Counted from the stretch's first letter, positions 30,338 through 41,484 are shown. The stretch: 50,305 bases of DNA from an uncultured SAR86 cluster bacterium (GCA_902520495.1 CABYNW010000006.1:1-50305), one strand, 5' to 3'. Notes: generated from the letters alone by a model not told the origin. Numbers and translations are program-made.

Positions 30338-32171
30338 TATTTATCAAACTATTTAAGACCTCGATAGCGACTGGTCCTGCAACAGATCCGCCACTTTCTC
30401 CATTTTCAATGACTACGCTAATTGCATATTTTGGATTTGGCATAGGCGCAAAAGCAATAATTATTGCGTGGTCCCTTTGGCCTTCAACTTTTCTGATTAT
30501 CTTGTAGTCTTCTTTCGTTTCAGTACTAACAAGCTCAACAGTTCCAGATTTAGCTGCAACTTTATAACTTTTTAAATTTTTTAATCTTCCTGCTGTTCCT
30601 TTTGGATTGTCTATAACTCCAATCATACTATTATGAATATTATCCCAATCTTGATCTTTAAGATTATTACTTATAAAAATATCTTTTTTTGGTGGGTTAG
30701 CATCTTGAATAAAAGAAAATCTATCTAGTTTTCCTTTTTTTGCCAAAAATGCAGAATAATAGGCAAGCTGAATCGGTGTCGCACTCAAGTATCCCTGACC
30801 AACGCCCATGTTAACAGTATCTCCTTTAAACCATCCGAAATTAAGTGTATTCATTTTCCATTCTGGATCAGGCAACAATCCTTTATCAGGAATAAAACAG
30901 TCCATGCAAATATTTTTTCCAAAACCAAAATTAGATAAGTGTTCAACTAATTTTTCTATTTCTGAGTTATATGCCAACGAAAAAAAGAAAGTATTCGAAC
31001 TTTCAATGATTGCATTCATAAGATTAATTGTCCCATGACCACCCTTTTTCCAACCTCTATAAACCCTTTTATCCTCTGGCAGAATAAAAAAACCCGGGTC
31101 ATCAATAGTATATTCCCAATCAATTATCTTATTTTCTATTCCATACAATCCAATTGCAGGTTTAATAGTTGAGGCTGGTGAATACCTTCCCTGACCAGCT
31201 CTATCAAAAAAAGGTTTATCTTTATCATTTAATAATTTACTAAATTCTTTGGATGACATTCCATTTGTAATTTTATTGATTGGAAATGAGGGCGAACTAA
31301 TGTAAGTGACTATGGCGCCTGTATCTATTTCTACAGCAACTACTGCCCCCCTTCTACCATCTATTTTTTCATAAGCGACTTTCTGACTATTTAAATCAAG
31401 AGAGGTATATAAATTCTCTCCATCCCTAGCTGGAATCTCTTCTAACTCATCTAGCAATTTTCCAGATGCATCTACCTCATAGATCTTTTTACCAAAATAC
31501 CCTCTCAGTCTTTTATCATAAACTTTTTCAAGCCCTGTCTTTCCCTCCAAATAACCGTTTGAATATTTAAAGATGGTTTCTTTAGGGCTAAGATTTTGTT
31601 CGTTAAGTATCTCTTCTAAATTATCATCACTTAAACCACCAACATATCCAATTGAATGAGAAAATAATCCTGAATAAATACTTTCTCTAGAATATCTTTC
31701 ATCAATAAAAGTGTTTGGAAACTTATATCTTCTGGTTTCAAACTTAGCAATTTCCTCCGCGCTAAGATTTTTCTTTAAGATGAGCTCTCTATTTAGCTTA
31801 GCTTTTCTTTTAAAATTTTCTTTTACAAATAAAATATCTTCCTCAGATATATTTATTAAGACTTGTATCTTAGAAATATGCTCATCAATATTATTTATCT
31901 TTGAAGGATTTAGTATTAAATTATAACTAGGTTTGTTGTTTACTATGATCTTTCCATTTCTGTCATAAATAATTCCCCTTCTTGGCTGGATGAGTATTTC
32001 TCTTGTCTTATTTTTTAAAGAAGCAAGTTCATAGTCCGTATAGCTTGAAACTTGAAGAGAAAATGTTCGAAATAAAAAAAATGAAAATAACAGTCCAAAA
32101 AATAAATAAACTACAGTTAATCTATTAGAGAAATTCTTTTTTTCTTGAGTTCTTTGGTTCAGATCAATCAT
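30330..32171 (-). CDS. mrdA: Penicillin-binding protein 2
   Basis: Elongation transpeptidase. 613 aa: one N-terminal transmembrane segment (about 19-41), a pedestal region (RGIIYDRNGKIIVNN), and a transpeptidase domain with SPASTIKP (active-site Ser), ESSNTFFFS (SxN) and AAKSGTVE (KSG). It is upstream of rodA and overlaps rlmH by 4 bp. Confidence 0.96.
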   Translation of the reverse strand: MIDLNQRTQEKKNFSNRLTVVYLFFGLLFSFFLFRTFSLQVSSYTDYELASLKNKTREILIQPRRGIIYDRNGKIIVNNKPSYNLILNPSKINNIDEHISKIQVLINISEEDILFVKENFKRKAKLNRELILKKNLSAEEIAKFETRRYKFPNTFIDERYSRESIYSGLFSHSIGYVGGLSDDNLEEILNEQNLSPKETIFKYSNGYLEGKTGLEKVYDKRLRGYFGKKIYEVDASGKLLDELEEIPARDGENLYTSLDLNSQKVAYEKIDGRRGAVVAVEIDTGAIVTYISSPSFPINKITNGMSSKEFSKLLNDKDKPFFDRAGQGRYSPASTIKPAIGLYGIENKIIDWEYTIDDPGFFILPEDKRVYRGWKKGGHGTINLMNAIIESSNTFFFSLAYNSEIEKLVEHLSNFGFGKNICMDCFIPDKGLLPDPEWKMNTLNFGWFKGDTVNMGVGQGYLSATPIQLAYYSAFLAKKGKLDRFSFIQDANPPKKDIFISNNLKDQDWDNIHNSMIGVIDNPKGTAGRLKNLKSYKVAAKSGTVELVSTETKEDYKIIRKVEGQRDHAIIIAFAPMPNPKYAISVVIENGESGGSVAGPVAIEVLNSLINSE

Positions 32172-32632
32172 TTGTGATAAGGCATGTTATTAATTATTGA
32201 ATGGGCTCTATATATTTGTTCCACTAATAATAATCTAAATATTCTATGTGGGAATGTTAATTTTGAAGCAGAGAAGACTTTATTTGATTTTTGTTTAACC
32301 TTTTCTGATAATCCAAACGAGCCTCCAATTACAAAAACAATCTTAGGCTTTGATCTTTGGCAATCTAAAATAAAGCTGCTGAAGTTTTTACTATTTATAA
32401 TTTCTCCTCCAGAGTCCCAAGAAATAACATAATCATCCTTTAAAACCTTAGAAAGAATTAAGTCTGATTCCCGTTCAAGTATTTCATTTAATGAGTAACT
32501 AGGATTTTGTTGACTTTTTAAATTTACAAATTCAATAGTTAGATTCTTTGGTAATTGCTTGGTATAGAATTCAATGCCTTTTGATTCCCATTGATTAGGT
32601 TTATTTCCAATTGTAATAACCTTAATCAACAT
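32168..32632 (-). CDS. rlmH: 23S rRNA (pseudouridine1915-N3)-methyltransferase RlmH
   Basis: SPOUT-fold methyltransferase that modifies the pseudouridine made by RluD, whose gene is also in this window. 154 aa; the knot motif FVIGGSFGLSEKV and the C-terminal LLLVEQIYRAHSIINNMPYHK-type end are diagnostic. It overlaps rsfS by 1 bp and mrdA by 4 bp. Confidence 0.95.
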   Translation of the reverse strand: MLIKVITIGNKPNQWESKGIEFYTKQLPKNLTIEFVNLKSQQNPSYSLNEILERESDLILSKVLKDDYVISWDSGGEIINSKNFSSFILDCQRSKPKIVFVIGGSFGLSEKVKQKSNKVFSASKLTFPHRIFRLLLVEQIYRAHSIINNMPYHK

Positions 32633-32976
32633 TAGTTAAGTTTCTTTAAGAAACTGCTCTCACTCCAGAGTCCTTCTAGATCATAAAAATCTCTTTGATC
32701 TTGTTTCATTATATTAACCACAACATCGCCACAATCTACAAGTATCCATCCGGACTCAATCTCACCTTCAACACCAATAACATTGATATTATTTTTTTTA
32801 AGATTTTCTACTAACTTCTCAGATACAGCAGCAGCATGCCTATTTGAATTTGCGGTTACTATTATTATCTCATCTGCAAAAGAAGATATGCCTTTGACAT
32901 TTATAGAAAGAGTATCTTTGGCCTTGCTTTCAATTAGGCTTAAGTTACAAATTTGAGAGAGATTTTTCTTCGACAA
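32632..32976 (-). CDS. rsfS: Ribosomal silencing factor RsfS
   Basis: Binds ribosomal protein L14 and blocks subunit joining under starvation. 114 aa with DEIIIVTANSNRHAAAVSE, GVEGEIESGWILVDCGDVVV and YDLEGLW. The start is TTG at 32976 without a clear ribosome-binding site, so the first few residues are uncertain. It heads the rsfS-rlmH-mrdA-mrdB-mltB-dacA-dat unit. nadD, usually next to it, is missing. Confidence 0.92.
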   Translation of the reverse strand: MSKKNLSQICNLSLIESKAKDTLSINVKGISSFADEIIIVTANSNRHAAAVSEKLVENLKKNNINVIGVEGEIESGWILVDCGDVVVNIMKQDQRDFYDLEGLWSESSFLKKLN

Positions 32977-33047
32977 AATTAAGTTAATATTATCAATATA
33001 ATAGTAGTTGATATACTAAATCATAATTATTAAAAGGGTAAGTAATT

Positions 33048-33473
33048 TTGGAAATAAACTTTATTGAAATATCTAATAATTTTTTATTAACTTATAAGAT
33101 ATACATATTTTGGCTTGGGACGATTTCTTTTTTTATTTTTATTTTTAGTTTAATTAGCATTAAATGGCTTGCAGCCCAAATTCCAACTAATTATTTTATT
33201 GATAGGGATGACTCAGAATTTAAAAAAACATATCCATTTTTATGGTTAATATCTATTATTATTAAAAATTTAATTGGGTACACCTTAATTTTTGGCGGCG
33301 TTCTTATGTTAATTCTTCCTGGACAAGGTTTATTTACAATATTTATTGGATTGATATTAAGCAATTATCCAGGAAAGTATCGTTTAGAAAGAAAACTTAT
33401 TGCTATCCCTAGTATTTTAAAAACAGTAAATTGGCTAAGAAAGAAATCTAATAAAGATCCTCTTGAAATATAA
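33048..33473 (+). CDS. PGPGW-like small membrane protein
   Basis: 141 aa with about three hydrophobic segments (near 17-38, 62-90 and 92-102). The stretch GGVLMLILPGQGLFTIFIGL followed by a charged tail resembles the PGPGW transmembrane family, with LPGQGL in place of the usual LPGPGW. Function unknown. The start is TTG at 33048, chosen because AAAAGGG lies about 9 bases upstream and no in-frame ATG occurs before the second hydrophobic block. Divergent from rsfS. Confidence 0.65.
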   Translation: MEINFIEISNNFLLTYKIYIFWLGTISFFIFIFSLISIKWLAAQIPTNYFIDRDDSEFKKTYPFLWLISIIIKNLIGYTLIFGGVLMLILPGQGLFTIFIGLILSNYPGKYRLERKLIAIPSILKTVNWLRKKSNKDPLEI

Positions 33474-33478
33474 ATTTT

Positions 33479-34069
33479 TTAATTTGATGATATCTCATCG
33501 ATATACTTTGAAAGAATAGAAAATCTTTGTGATGCATCAAATGCTTCCAATAAACTTTGCTTATGAGACCATGGTATTGGTATTAGTCCTGCCAAGTGGT
33601 ATGCAACAGAGTCTGCAGAATTAAAATCAACATTTATAGGTAAATCTGCCACTCTGGGATGCCTAATAAGTTGAGAGAGAATATTAGAAATTTCTGGAAA
33701 CTCAGCTAATAAGGCCTGATCATCTACTTCAGGATCAACTATCGGATTTGTTTGAGCTATATTGAGTCCATCTTCTAATTTAACTATATTTTTAATAGAT
33801 ACTTTGTTTAAAGATTTTACATTAATTACAAGCAAGCCATTTGGTAAATTATTAAAATCTACTATTTCAACATAGGTTCCCTGTTCTGAAATTTCATAAT
33901 CATCTTTATCAGATAATTTTTTTTGAAAGGTTATTACAAATCCATGATTATTTTTCATACAATTTTTAACCATGTCTATATATCTTGGTTCAAAAATCTG
34001 AAGGTTTTGAACTGTTCCTGGTAAAGCAACAATTCCTAAAGGGAAAATGGGTAGATTATTTTTTTTCAA
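33479..34069 (-). CDS. LON substrate-binding-domain protein
   Basis: 196 aa consisting of the N-terminal substrate-recognition domain of Lon protease only: LPIFPLGIVALPGTVQNLQIFEPRY at the start, a beta-rich half and a helical half. No ATPase or protease domain. Free-standing LON-domain proteins are common in bacteria and their role is not well defined. It overlaps the end of mpl by 14 bp and is convergent with the PGPGW-like gene. Confidence 0.85.
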   Translation of the reverse strand: MKKNNLPIFPLGIVALPGTVQNLQIFEPRYIDMVKNCMKNNHGFVITFQKKLSDKDDYEISEQGTYVEIVDFNNLPNGLLVINVKSLNKVSIKNIVKLEDGLNIAQTNPIVDPEVDDQALLAEFPEISNILSQLIRHPRVADLPINVDFNSADSVAYHLAGLIPIPWSHKQSLLEAFDASQRFSILSKYIDEISSN

Positions 34070-35354
34070 TGTAGCTTAATATTGGTTGAATAAATTTTTG
34101 ACTATCTTTGTTAGTCATTATCAGAATAATATCATAATCAAAAATTATTTCCCTAAGCTTTGAGATAAGAGATTCGTGAGAATTATAAGCACTCTTGTGC
34201 TGATAGACTTTCTCATGATCAAGTAAAAGTATTTCATCAAGAAACTTGAATGAATCTAATAGATTTTCTTTGTGATATCCTGATGACATTGTATTGGAGC
34301 CAAGTTCCACAATCCCTAATATTTTTTTGTTAGGATATTTAGCTCTAATTGCTCCTGTTGAAAAATTAATTGCAGTTGGATGATGTGCGAAGTCATCATA
34401 TATTTTAATATTTGGAAATTCGGCCACTACTTCTAACCTTCGCATTACTCCCTTAAAAGTTTTTAGAGATTCGATTGCATCATTAATCGAAATTCCATCA
34501 AGTCTAGCTGCAAGGATTGCTGAGATATAATTTCTAAAATTATGCTCGCCTATCAATGGTAAATCTTGGAGTGAGAATTTTTTATCAACTACTAAAAGCT
34601 CCATTGAAGAAAAGTTAGCTTTAATTGAATCAGAATTAATAATCGTTTTTGTACACCAAATACCACTTTTGACAACTTCATGACTGTGATAATCATCCTT
34701 AAAGTAAATAACATTTCCCGTACTTGGAATAATTTTAATTAAATGATGGAATTGTTTTTTTATAGCATTAACATCTTCAAAGATATCTGCATGATCGAAC
34801 TCAATATTATTTATAACTAAATTTAACGGAGAATAATGAATAAATTTTGAGCGTTTATCGAAAAAAGCAGAATCGTATTCATCTGCTTCGATAACAAACG
34901 ATTTGTCTGTTCCAAGTTTAGCAGAGCAATCAAAGTTTTTTGAAATACCTCCAATTAAAAATCCAATATCTTTTCCTTGATCCTTTAAGATATGGGCAAG
35001 CATATAAGACGTTGTAGTTTTTCCATGAGTTCCAGATACAGCATAAACATTTCTATTTTTAAGTTCCTTTCCAAGCATTTCTGGGCCTGAGACAAATGGA
35101 AGTTTTTTATCTAATATTTCTTCAACAGATTCATTTCCTCGAGATAATGCATTGCCAATTACATAAAGATCGGCATCTGGTAAAAGATCTTTTTGGTAAC
35201 CATGAATAGTTTTAATGCCTAGCTTTTCAAGATAATCTGACATTGGTGGATAATATTGAATATCCGATCCAGATACTTCATGTCCTGATTCCATAAGTAT
35301 TTGTGCCAAGCCCGCCATAAAGGTTCCGCAAACACCTAGGATATGTATTCTCAT
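34056..35354 (-). CDS. mpl: Murein tripeptide ligase Mpl
   Basis: UDP-MurNAc:L-Ala-gamma-D-Glu-meso-DAP ligase of peptidoglycan recycling. 432 aa; the start IHILGVCGTFMAGLA, the ATP motif SGTHGKTTTSYMLA, EADEYDSAFFDKRSKF and IYDDFAHHPTAI are those of Mpl rather than MurC. It is followed by the LON-domain gene and is divergent from the phosphofructokinase gene. Confidence 0.95.
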   Translation of the reverse strand: MRIHILGVCGTFMAGLAQILMESGHEVSGSDIQYYPPMSDYLEKLGIKTIHGYQKDLLPDADLYVIGNALSRGNESVEEILDKKLPFVSGPEMLGKELKNRNVYAVSGTHGKTTTSYMLAHILKDQGKDIGFLIGGISKNFDCSAKLGTDKSFVIEADEYDSAFFDKRSKFIHYSPLNLVINNIEFDHADIFEDVNAIKKQFHHLIKIIPSTGNVIYFKDDYHSHEVVKSGIWCTKTIINSDSIKANFSSMELLVVDKKFSLQDLPLIGEHNFRNYISAILAARLDGISINDAIESLKTFKGVMRRLEVVAEFPNIKIYDDFAHHPTAINFSTGAIRAKYPNKKILGIVELGSNTMSSGYHKENLLDSFKFLDEILLLDHEKVYQHKSAYNSHESLISKLREIIFDYDIILIMTNKDSQKFIQPILSYIEKK

Positions 35355-35407
35355 ATTAGTTATAATACGATACTTGAATTTTATTCAAAGTATAAAGCGG
35401 GGAAATA

Positions 35408-36664
35408 ATGAAAAAAAATGCTTTTTATGCCCAATCTGGAGGAGTAACCTCAGTAATAAATGCTACTGCTGCTGCATTAATCTTAGAAGCAAAAAAACAT
35501 AAAGATAAAATTGGGAAGATTTATGCAGGAAAAAATGGAATACTTGGTGCATTAAGAGAAGAGCTTATTGATACTTCAAAAGAGAGCATTACTGCAATTG
35601 AATCTTTAAAATCTCGAGCTGGTGGAGTATTTGGATCATGCAGATTAAAGCTTAAAGATTTTAATGAAAACAAAAAAGAATACGAAAGATTGGTTGATGT
35701 CTTTAAGGCACATAATATAGGTTATTTTTTCTACAACGGTGGTAACGATTCTGCTGATACCGCCTATAAGGTTTCTCAAATTAGTAATGCGTTAAGCTAC
35801 CCAATCAAATGCATTGCTATACCAAAAACTGTTGATAATGATTTAGCAGTAACTGATTGCTGTCCTGGCTTTGGTTCCGCAGCTAAGTACATTGCAACGT
35901 CAACTTTAGAAGCCTCTTTAGATGTTGAATCTATGTCAGAAACCTCAACTAAGGTTTTTATTCTTGAGGTCATGGGGCGTCATGCTGGATGGATGGCTGC
36001 TTCTTCTGCGTTAGCTAGAACATCAAGAAATAATGCGCCGCATATTATTCTTTTTCCAGAGGTTAAATTTAATCAACAAAAATTCTTAAAGAAAATAAAA
36101 GATGTTGTGAAAAAAAATGGATATTGCGTAATAGTAGCATCTGAAGGTGTTAAAAATTCTAAAGGAAAGTTTCTAGCAGAATCAGATACAAAAGATGCTT
36201 TTGGTCATACTCAGCTTGGAGGCGTAGCTCCATACTTATCATCATTGATTACCAAAAAATTAAAACTAAAAAATCATTGGGCTGTTTCAGATTATCTTCA
36301 AAGAAGTGCAAGACACATTGCATCAAGAACAGATCTTCTTCATGCTGAAGCAGTTGGAATTCATGCTATCAAGTATGCAATTCAAGGTCTGAATGGTGTT
36401 ATGCCAGTAATTATTAGGGGTGAAGGAGCTAAGTACTCCTGGAAAATAAAACCTGCTCCATTGTCAAAAATAGCTAATGTAGAAAAAAAATTACCTAAAG
36501 CCTTTATCACAAAAGATGGTTTTGATGTAAATGCAAAGGCTATCAAATATTTACAACCATTGATTTTAGGTGAAGCTTATCCGAAATTTTATAATGGGGT
36601 TCCAAAACTAGAACAATTAAAACTTATTGAAGTAAAGAAAAAACTTCCCGAATGGAAGTTTTAA
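35408..36664 (+). CDS. 6-phosphofructokinase, probably pyrophosphate-dependent
   Basis: 418 aa PfkA-superfamily enzyme. AQSGGVTSVINATAAAL at the start, then GGNDSADTAYK and PKTVDNDLAVTD. In ATP-dependent enzymes these two sites read GGDGS and PGTIDND; Asp and Lys in place of the two Gly residues are the known marks of pyrophosphate use. The third residue is Asn where most family members have Asp (GGDD). VMGRHAGWMAA is the substrate motif. PPi enzymes are reversible and serve both glycolysis and gluconeogenesis. Divergent from mpl; overlaps the DUF2244 gene by 4 bp at its end. Confidence 0.88.
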   Translation: MKKNAFYAQSGGVTSVINATAAALILEAKKHKDKIGKIYAGKNGILGALREELIDTSKESITAIESLKSRAGGVFGSCRLKLKDFNENKKEYERLVDVFKAHNIGYFFYNGGNDSADTAYKVSQISNALSYPIKCIAIPKTVDNDLAVTDCCPGFGSAAKYIATSTLEASLDVESMSETSTKVFILEVMGRHAGWMAASSALARTSRNNAPHIILFPEVKFNQQKFLKKIKDVVKKNGYCVIVASEGVKNSKGKFLAESDTKDAFGHTQLGGVAPYLSSLITKKLKLKNHWAVSDYLQRSARHIASRTDLLHAEAVGIHAIKYAIQGLNGVMPVIIRGEGAKYSWKIKPAPLSKIANVEKKLPKAFITKDGFDVNAKAIKYLQPLILGEAYPKFYNGVPKLEQLKLIEVKKKLPEWKF

Positions 36665-37146
36665 TAGGCTTTTAAATTTAAATCTTCAATAATACTTTTA
36701 ATCTCTTCTTTTAATATCTTTTTATCATCTTCATTTAAAAAATCACCAATGTTTATATCTTTGCCCTTAGATCTAAAGCTTAATCTAATTGAGTCGTCAC
36801 TTTTCTTTTTTATATTAAAAAGTGTAAAAGTTCTAAATTCTTCCCATGAGTATTCGGCTTTATTAATGCCCTTCTCAACCCTTACAATATCTTGAGAAAG
36901 ATATATCTTTTCTTTATTGCTGCTCCATCTAAAACTTAAATAAAATGCTGTAAATAGAATTATCAATTCAAGTCCGGCAAATGGAAGTATTAAAACTGCC
37001 CCAAAGAAATAGAAAATTATTCCAATTCCACCACATAATAGGGTGATGCTTGATAAAAAAATGACTCTATATATACCAACCAATGAACTATTTGGGCTTA
37101 AGGATATAAGATATTCAGAATCATTAACTTTTTGAATTGTTACCAA
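36661..37146 (-). CDS. DUF2244 family membrane protein
   Basis: 161 aa. SLSPNSSLVGIYRVIF, then FFGAVLILPFAGLELIILF with two adjacent transmembrane helices (about 26-49 and 51-70), and a soluble C-terminal half fit the DUF2244 pattern. Function unknown. It is 24 bp downstream of parC, probably in the parE-parC transcript. Confidence 0.75.
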   Translation of the reverse strand: MVTIQKVNDSEYLISLSPNSSLVGIYRVIFLSSITLLCGGIGIIFYFFGAVLILPFAGLELIILFTAFYLSFRWSSNKEKIYLSQDIVRVEKGINKAEYSWEEFRTFTLFNIKKKSDDSIRLSFRSKGKDINIGDFLNEDDKKILKEEIKSIIEDLNLKAY

Positions 37147-37170
37147 CTTTGAATAGCTCCTATCTAAATA

Positions 37171-39417
37171 TTACTTATCTTTGGGTGTATTTACTTCTTC
37201 TGAAAGCCTTTCGATATTGATTAGCTTTCCAACTTTCTTTCCTCTCTTGGCTCTAGAAAGAACATATTCAGACCAGTCTTTTGGTTTTAGTGTAACTGAT
37301 CTCTTTCCAACTTCAATTTTTAAAGAGCTATCAATTGCTAAAAGTTGAGCATGAGCCATAAACTCCTCACCTGCTGCTAATTTGTCTTTTGGTATATTAA
37401 TAATTTTGTTCCCTTTTCCTTTTCCAAGATTTGGTAATTCCACAATCTCAAATATTAGCAGCTTGCCAATGTTTGAAACAGCTGCTATGTGAGTATGGTC
37501 ATCTCTTACAGGAATAGCCTTTAACATTTCAGCATTTTCAGGTAATTTCATAAAAGCTCTTCCAGTTTTCTTATTTGAAGTCATATTTTCATAATATGCA
37601 ATATATCCATAACCTCCTGAATTCATTATCAAAAACCTATCTTTATCATTTCCTATAACAGATGAGATGAACTGAACGCCTGAGTCAGCATTAAGTCTTC
37701 CAGTTATTGGTTCACCCATTCCTCTTGCTGAAGGAAGTGAATGACTGGGTATTGAATATGCTTTTCCATTTGAATCTAGGAATACTGCGAGCTGATTGCT
37801 TTTACCTCTTGCAAAATCTTGTAAAGAATCATCTCCTCTATATGAGAGTGATTCAGGATCAATTTCGTGCCCTTTTGCACTTCTTATCCATCCAGCTTTT
37901 GAAAGAACAACAGTTATAGACTCAGTAACTATGGTCTCTTCCTCAGAGAATACCTTTGCATTAGAAGACTCTATAATTGGAGACCTTCTTTCTTCTCCAA
38001 ATTTTTCTTTTATTTCAATCAGTTCATTCTTAATCAATGTCTTTAATCTTGTCTTAGATTTAAGAATTTTTTCTATGTCGCTTTGTTCGTTAACAAGTCC
38101 ATCTCTCTCATTTTGTATTTTTATTTGTTCTAGTTTTGCTAATTGCCTTAATTTAATTTCAAGAATTGCGTTTGCTTGAATATCAGATAATTTAAATACT
38201 TTTATAAGATCTTTTTTCGGTTCATCAGACTTTCTGATGATTCTGATAACTTTATCTATATCAATAAAAATAGTTAATAGTCCTTCAAGAACATGAAGCC
38301 TATCATTTACTTGGTCAAGTCTGTGTTCAAGCTTTCTTTTAACGGTATCTTTTCTAAAAACTATCCATTCTTTTAATAAATCTACTAATTCAAATACCTT
38401 TGGACCACCTTTTAAAGAAATAAGATTCATATTCATTCTGTAAGACTTTTGAAGATCGGTTGATGCAAAAAGATGATTCATTAGATCTTCGGCATTAACT
38501 CTATTGGATTTAAGGGTTATAACAAGCCTTATAGGAAATTCATGATCTCCTTCATCAGTTAAATCAACAACCATTGGTAATTTTTTATTAAGCATCTGTT
38601 CAGCTATTTGCTCTAAGATCTTTGATCCAGAAGCCTGATAAGGCAATGCATTAATAATTATTTGAGTTTTCTCTTGTTTCCAGTTAGCCTGAATTTTAAA
38701 GCCTCCTCTTCCAGTTAAATACATTTCTTCTAGCTCCTCATTACTAGCTATTATTTGTGATTCATTAGAGAAATCTGGGCCTTTTATTATTTTTAAAATG
38801 TCTTTCAGTTCAGATTTTGGCTTTTCTAATATACGTATAGTTGCATCAATAACCTCATTAATGTTGTGAGAAGGAATGTCTGTTGCCATTCCAACTGCAA
38901 TTCCTGAAGTTCCATTTAACAGAATTGTTGGTATTTTTGATGGGAATATTACTGGTTCCAAAAGCGAGCCATCGAAATTTGGTTGCCAATCAACAGTTCC
39001 GGACTTTAATTCAGAAATTAGTAAATTTGCAAAATCTGTTAATTTTGATTCTGTGTACCTCATGGCTGCAAAAGATTTAGGATCATCTTGAGACCCCCAG
39101 TTGCCCTGACCATCTACTAATGGGTATTTAAATGAAAAATTTTGTGCCATTAAAACCATAGCCTCATATGCAGCACTGTCTCCATGAGGATGAAATTTTC
39201 CAATCACATCTCCAACAGTTCTTGCAGATTTCTTATATTTTGAAGAGGCATCCAAACCTAATTCAGACATTGCATATAAGATTCTTCTTTGCACAGGCTT
39301 TAATCCGTCTCCAATATTTGGAAGCGCGCGATCAAGAATTACATACATTGCATAATTAAGATAAGACTCTTCAGCATATTTCTTGAGACTTATTGAATTT
39401 ATTGGATCTTTTGCCAT
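37171..39417 (-). CDS. parC: DNA topoisomerase IV subunit A
   Basis: Breakage-reunion subunit of the chromosome decatenase. 748 aa. [24 protein letters not shown] near the N-terminus, the active-site Tyr in [10 protein letters not shown], and a short C-terminal beta-propeller mark it as ParC, not GyrA (no GyrA-box region visible). The quinolone-region residues read [12 protein letters not shown], with Ser at the usual susceptible position. It lies 2 bp downstream of parE. Confidence 0.96.
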   Translation of the reverse strand: MAKDPINSISLKKYAEESYLNYAMYVILDRALPNIGDGLKPVQRRILYAMSELGLDASSKYKKSARTVGDVIGKFHPHGDSAAYEAMVLMAQNFSFKYPLVDGQGNWGSQDDPKSFAAMRYTESKLTDFANLLISELKSGTVDWQPNFDGSLLEPVIFPSKIPTILLNGTSGIAVGMATDIPSHNINEVIDATIRILEKPKSELKDILKIIKGPDFSNESQIIASNEELEEMYLTGRGGFKIQANWKQEKTQIIINALPYQASGSKILEQIAEQMLNKKLPMVVDLTDEGDHEFPIRLVITLKSNRVNAEDLMNHLFASTDLQKSYRMNMNLISLKGGPKVFELVDLLKEWIVFRKDTVKRKLEHRLDQVNDRLHVLEGLLTIFIDIDKVIRIIRKSDEPKKDLIKVFKLSDIQANAILEIKLRQLAKLEQIKIQNERDGLVNEQSDIEKILKSKTRLKTLIKNELIEIKEKFGEERRSPIIESSNAKVFSEEETIVTESITVVLSKAGWIRSAKGHEIDPESLSYRGDDSLQDFARGKSNQLAVFLDSNGKAYSIPSHSLPSARGMGEPITGRLNADSGVQFISSVIGNDKDRFLIMNSGGYGYIAYYENMTSNKKTGRAFMKLPENAEMLKAIPVRDDHTHIAAVSNIGKLLIFEIVELPNLGKGKGNKIINIPKDKLAAGEEFMAHAQLLAIDSSLKIEVGKRSVTLKPKDWSEYVLSRAKRGKKVGKLINIERLSEEVNTPKDK

Positions 39418-39419
39418 TT

Positions 39420-41312
39420 TTAAACTCTCACTAATGAGCCTTTCTTCTCAAGCCATTCTTTTCTTGCTGGTGCATTCTTCTTTGAAAGAAGAAGGTCCAT
39501 CATTGCATTTGCATTATCTGTTGCCGATATTGATAACCTCACAAGCTGTCTGGTTTGGGGATCCATGACAGTCTCTCTTAATTGAGAAGGATTCATCTCA
39601 CCCAAACCTTTAAATCTTTGAATATTGATTTTCGGTTTACCCTTTCTATTTTTGAAGTCTTTCACAATCTTATCTTTTTGAGTTTCATCTAAAGCATATA
39701 AAACTTCTTTTCCACAATCTATTCTATATAAAGGAGGCATTGCTATAAAAATTCTTCCCTCTTGAACAAGACTTTTAAAATGCCTTAAAAATAATGCGCA
39801 AAGTAATGTAGCTATATGCAGGCCATCTGAATCTGCATCAGCAAGAATGCATATTTTTCCATATCTCAGTGAAGCAATATCTGAGTTTCCAGGTAAAACT
39901 CCGATAGCGGTAGAAAGATTTTTTATTTCTTGAGATTTAATAATCTCACTACTTTCTAAATCCCATGTGTTAAGTATTTTTCCTCTAAGTGGCATTATTG
40001 CTTGAAAAGATCTTTCCCTTGCTTGCTTAGCTGATCCTCCAGCTGAATCACCCTCCACCAAAAATAATTCTGTTTCATTTAAATCTTCACTATTACAATC
40101 TGATAATTTTCCTGGTAATGCTGGGCCTTTAAAGGTTTTCTTTCTTTCAACAGTACTTGAAGCTTTTACTCTTGCCTGAGCAGAAGTGATTGCAAGCTCA
40201 GCTATCCTCTCCCCCTCTTCTGTGTGTTTATTAAACCAAATGCTTAAAATGTCTTTGGTTGAGGTACTTACAAATGACATATGATCCTTTGAATCTAGTC
40301 TCTCTTTTGTTTGTCCAGCAAATTGAGGATTTTGCATTTTTGAAGAAACAACAAATATAGCGTTTGTTATAACATCTTCTGCATTCAGTTTAAGACCTTT
40401 GGGTAGAAGACTTCTATAATCACAAAACTCTTTTAAAGCCTCTAAAAGACCAGACTTAAATCCATTTAAATGAGACCCGCCAAGCGTGGTAGGAATTAAG
40501 TTTACATAAGTTTCATCAAGCTTATTTTTTGAAGGTTTGTTTGACCAATTAATTACAAATTCTACCTCTTGTTCTTTTGAATCTTTTGAAGATAATATTG
40601 AATCTTCAAGAATTAAATCAATATCTTTTGAAGCATCTTCTAGATAGCTTTTTAAGCCATCTTCATAAAACCATTTAATTTTTTCCTTCTTTTTTTCATG
40701 ATGAAAATCTATTGTCAATCCAGGACACAAAACTGCTTTAGCTTTTAACAGATGCTTGAGGTTTTTTAAATCAATCTGATCCGACTCGAAATATTTTTTA
40801 TTTGGTTTAAACTTTATTGAAGTTCCGTTATTTCTCACCCCAACATCTCCAACAGCTTCTAATTCACTTATCTTATCTCCATTTTTAAAATGCATCTTGT
40901 ACTCTTTAGAATCTCTTTTTATATTAACTTGAAGAGATGCTGATAAAGCATTTACAACCGATACACCTACACCATGCAATCCTCCAGAAAAACTATACTC
41001 ATCACCGGAAAACTTAGCACCTGCATGTAATTTGCATAAAATTAATTCAACTCCGCTTACCTTATGCTCAGGATGAATATCAACAGGCATACCTCTTCCA
41101 TCATCACTTACTTTTATGTAACCATCTTTTTCAATTTTTATCTTTATATTTGAGCAATACCCAGCTATAGCCTCATCAACTGAGTTATCTAGGACTTCTT
41201 GTATTAAATGATTTGGGCATGACGTGTCTGTATACATACCAGGCCTTTTTTTAACAGGATCTAAACCAGAAAGAACTTCTATTGCTTTTGAGTCGTATGT
41301 ATTCTTGGCCAA
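39420..41312 (-). CDS. parE: DNA topoisomerase IV subunit B
   Basis: ATPase subunit of topoisomerase IV. 630 aa. GHKL ATP-binding motifs ([38 protein letters not shown]), the TOPRIM acidic site ([22 protein letters not shown]) and the [14 protein letters not shown] end are present. Lack of the GyrB insert and pairing with parC identify it as ParE. First gene of parE-parC-DUF2244. Confidence 0.97.
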   Translation of the reverse strand: MAKNTYDSKAIEVLSGLDPVKKRPGMYTDTSCPNHLIQEVLDNSVDEAIAGYCSNIKIKIEKDGYIKVSDDGRGMPVDIHPEHKVSGVELILCKLHAGAKFSGDEYSFSGGLHGVGVSVVNALSASLQVNIKRDSKEYKMHFKNGDKISELEAVGDVGVRNNGTSIKFKPNKKYFESDQIDLKNLKHLLKAKAVLCPGLTIDFHHEKKKEKIKWFYEDGLKSYLEDASKDIDLILEDSILSSKDSKEQEVEFVINWSNKPSKNKLDETYVNLIPTTLGGSHLNGFKSGLLEALKEFCDYRSLLPKGLKLNAEDVITNAIFVVSSKMQNPQFAGQTKERLDSKDHMSFVSTSTKDILSIWFNKHTEEGERIAELAITSAQARVKASSTVERKKTFKGPALPGKLSDCNSEDLNETELFLVEGDSAGGSAKQARERSFQAIMPLRGKILNTWDLESSEIIKSQEIKNLSTAIGVLPGNSDIASLRYGKICILADADSDGLHIATLLCALFLRHFKSLVQEGRIFIAMPPLYRIDCGKEVLYALDETQKDKIVKDFKNRKGKPKINIQRFKGLGEMNPSQLRETVMDPQTRQLVRLSISATDNANAMMDLLLSKKNAPARKEWLEKKGSLVRV

Positions 41313-41484
41313 TCTAATTTGCCTTATGAATTAATCTATAAAAACTTTTTTTAAGATAGTCTTTCATAAAAATTTCTCAATATCATATTCATTCTACTCT
41401 AAACAATTAAGTAAAGATGTATTATTTAAGCTTTTTAAACAAATTTATAGTCTCATGTATATTATAATCTTATGCGAATACTAT

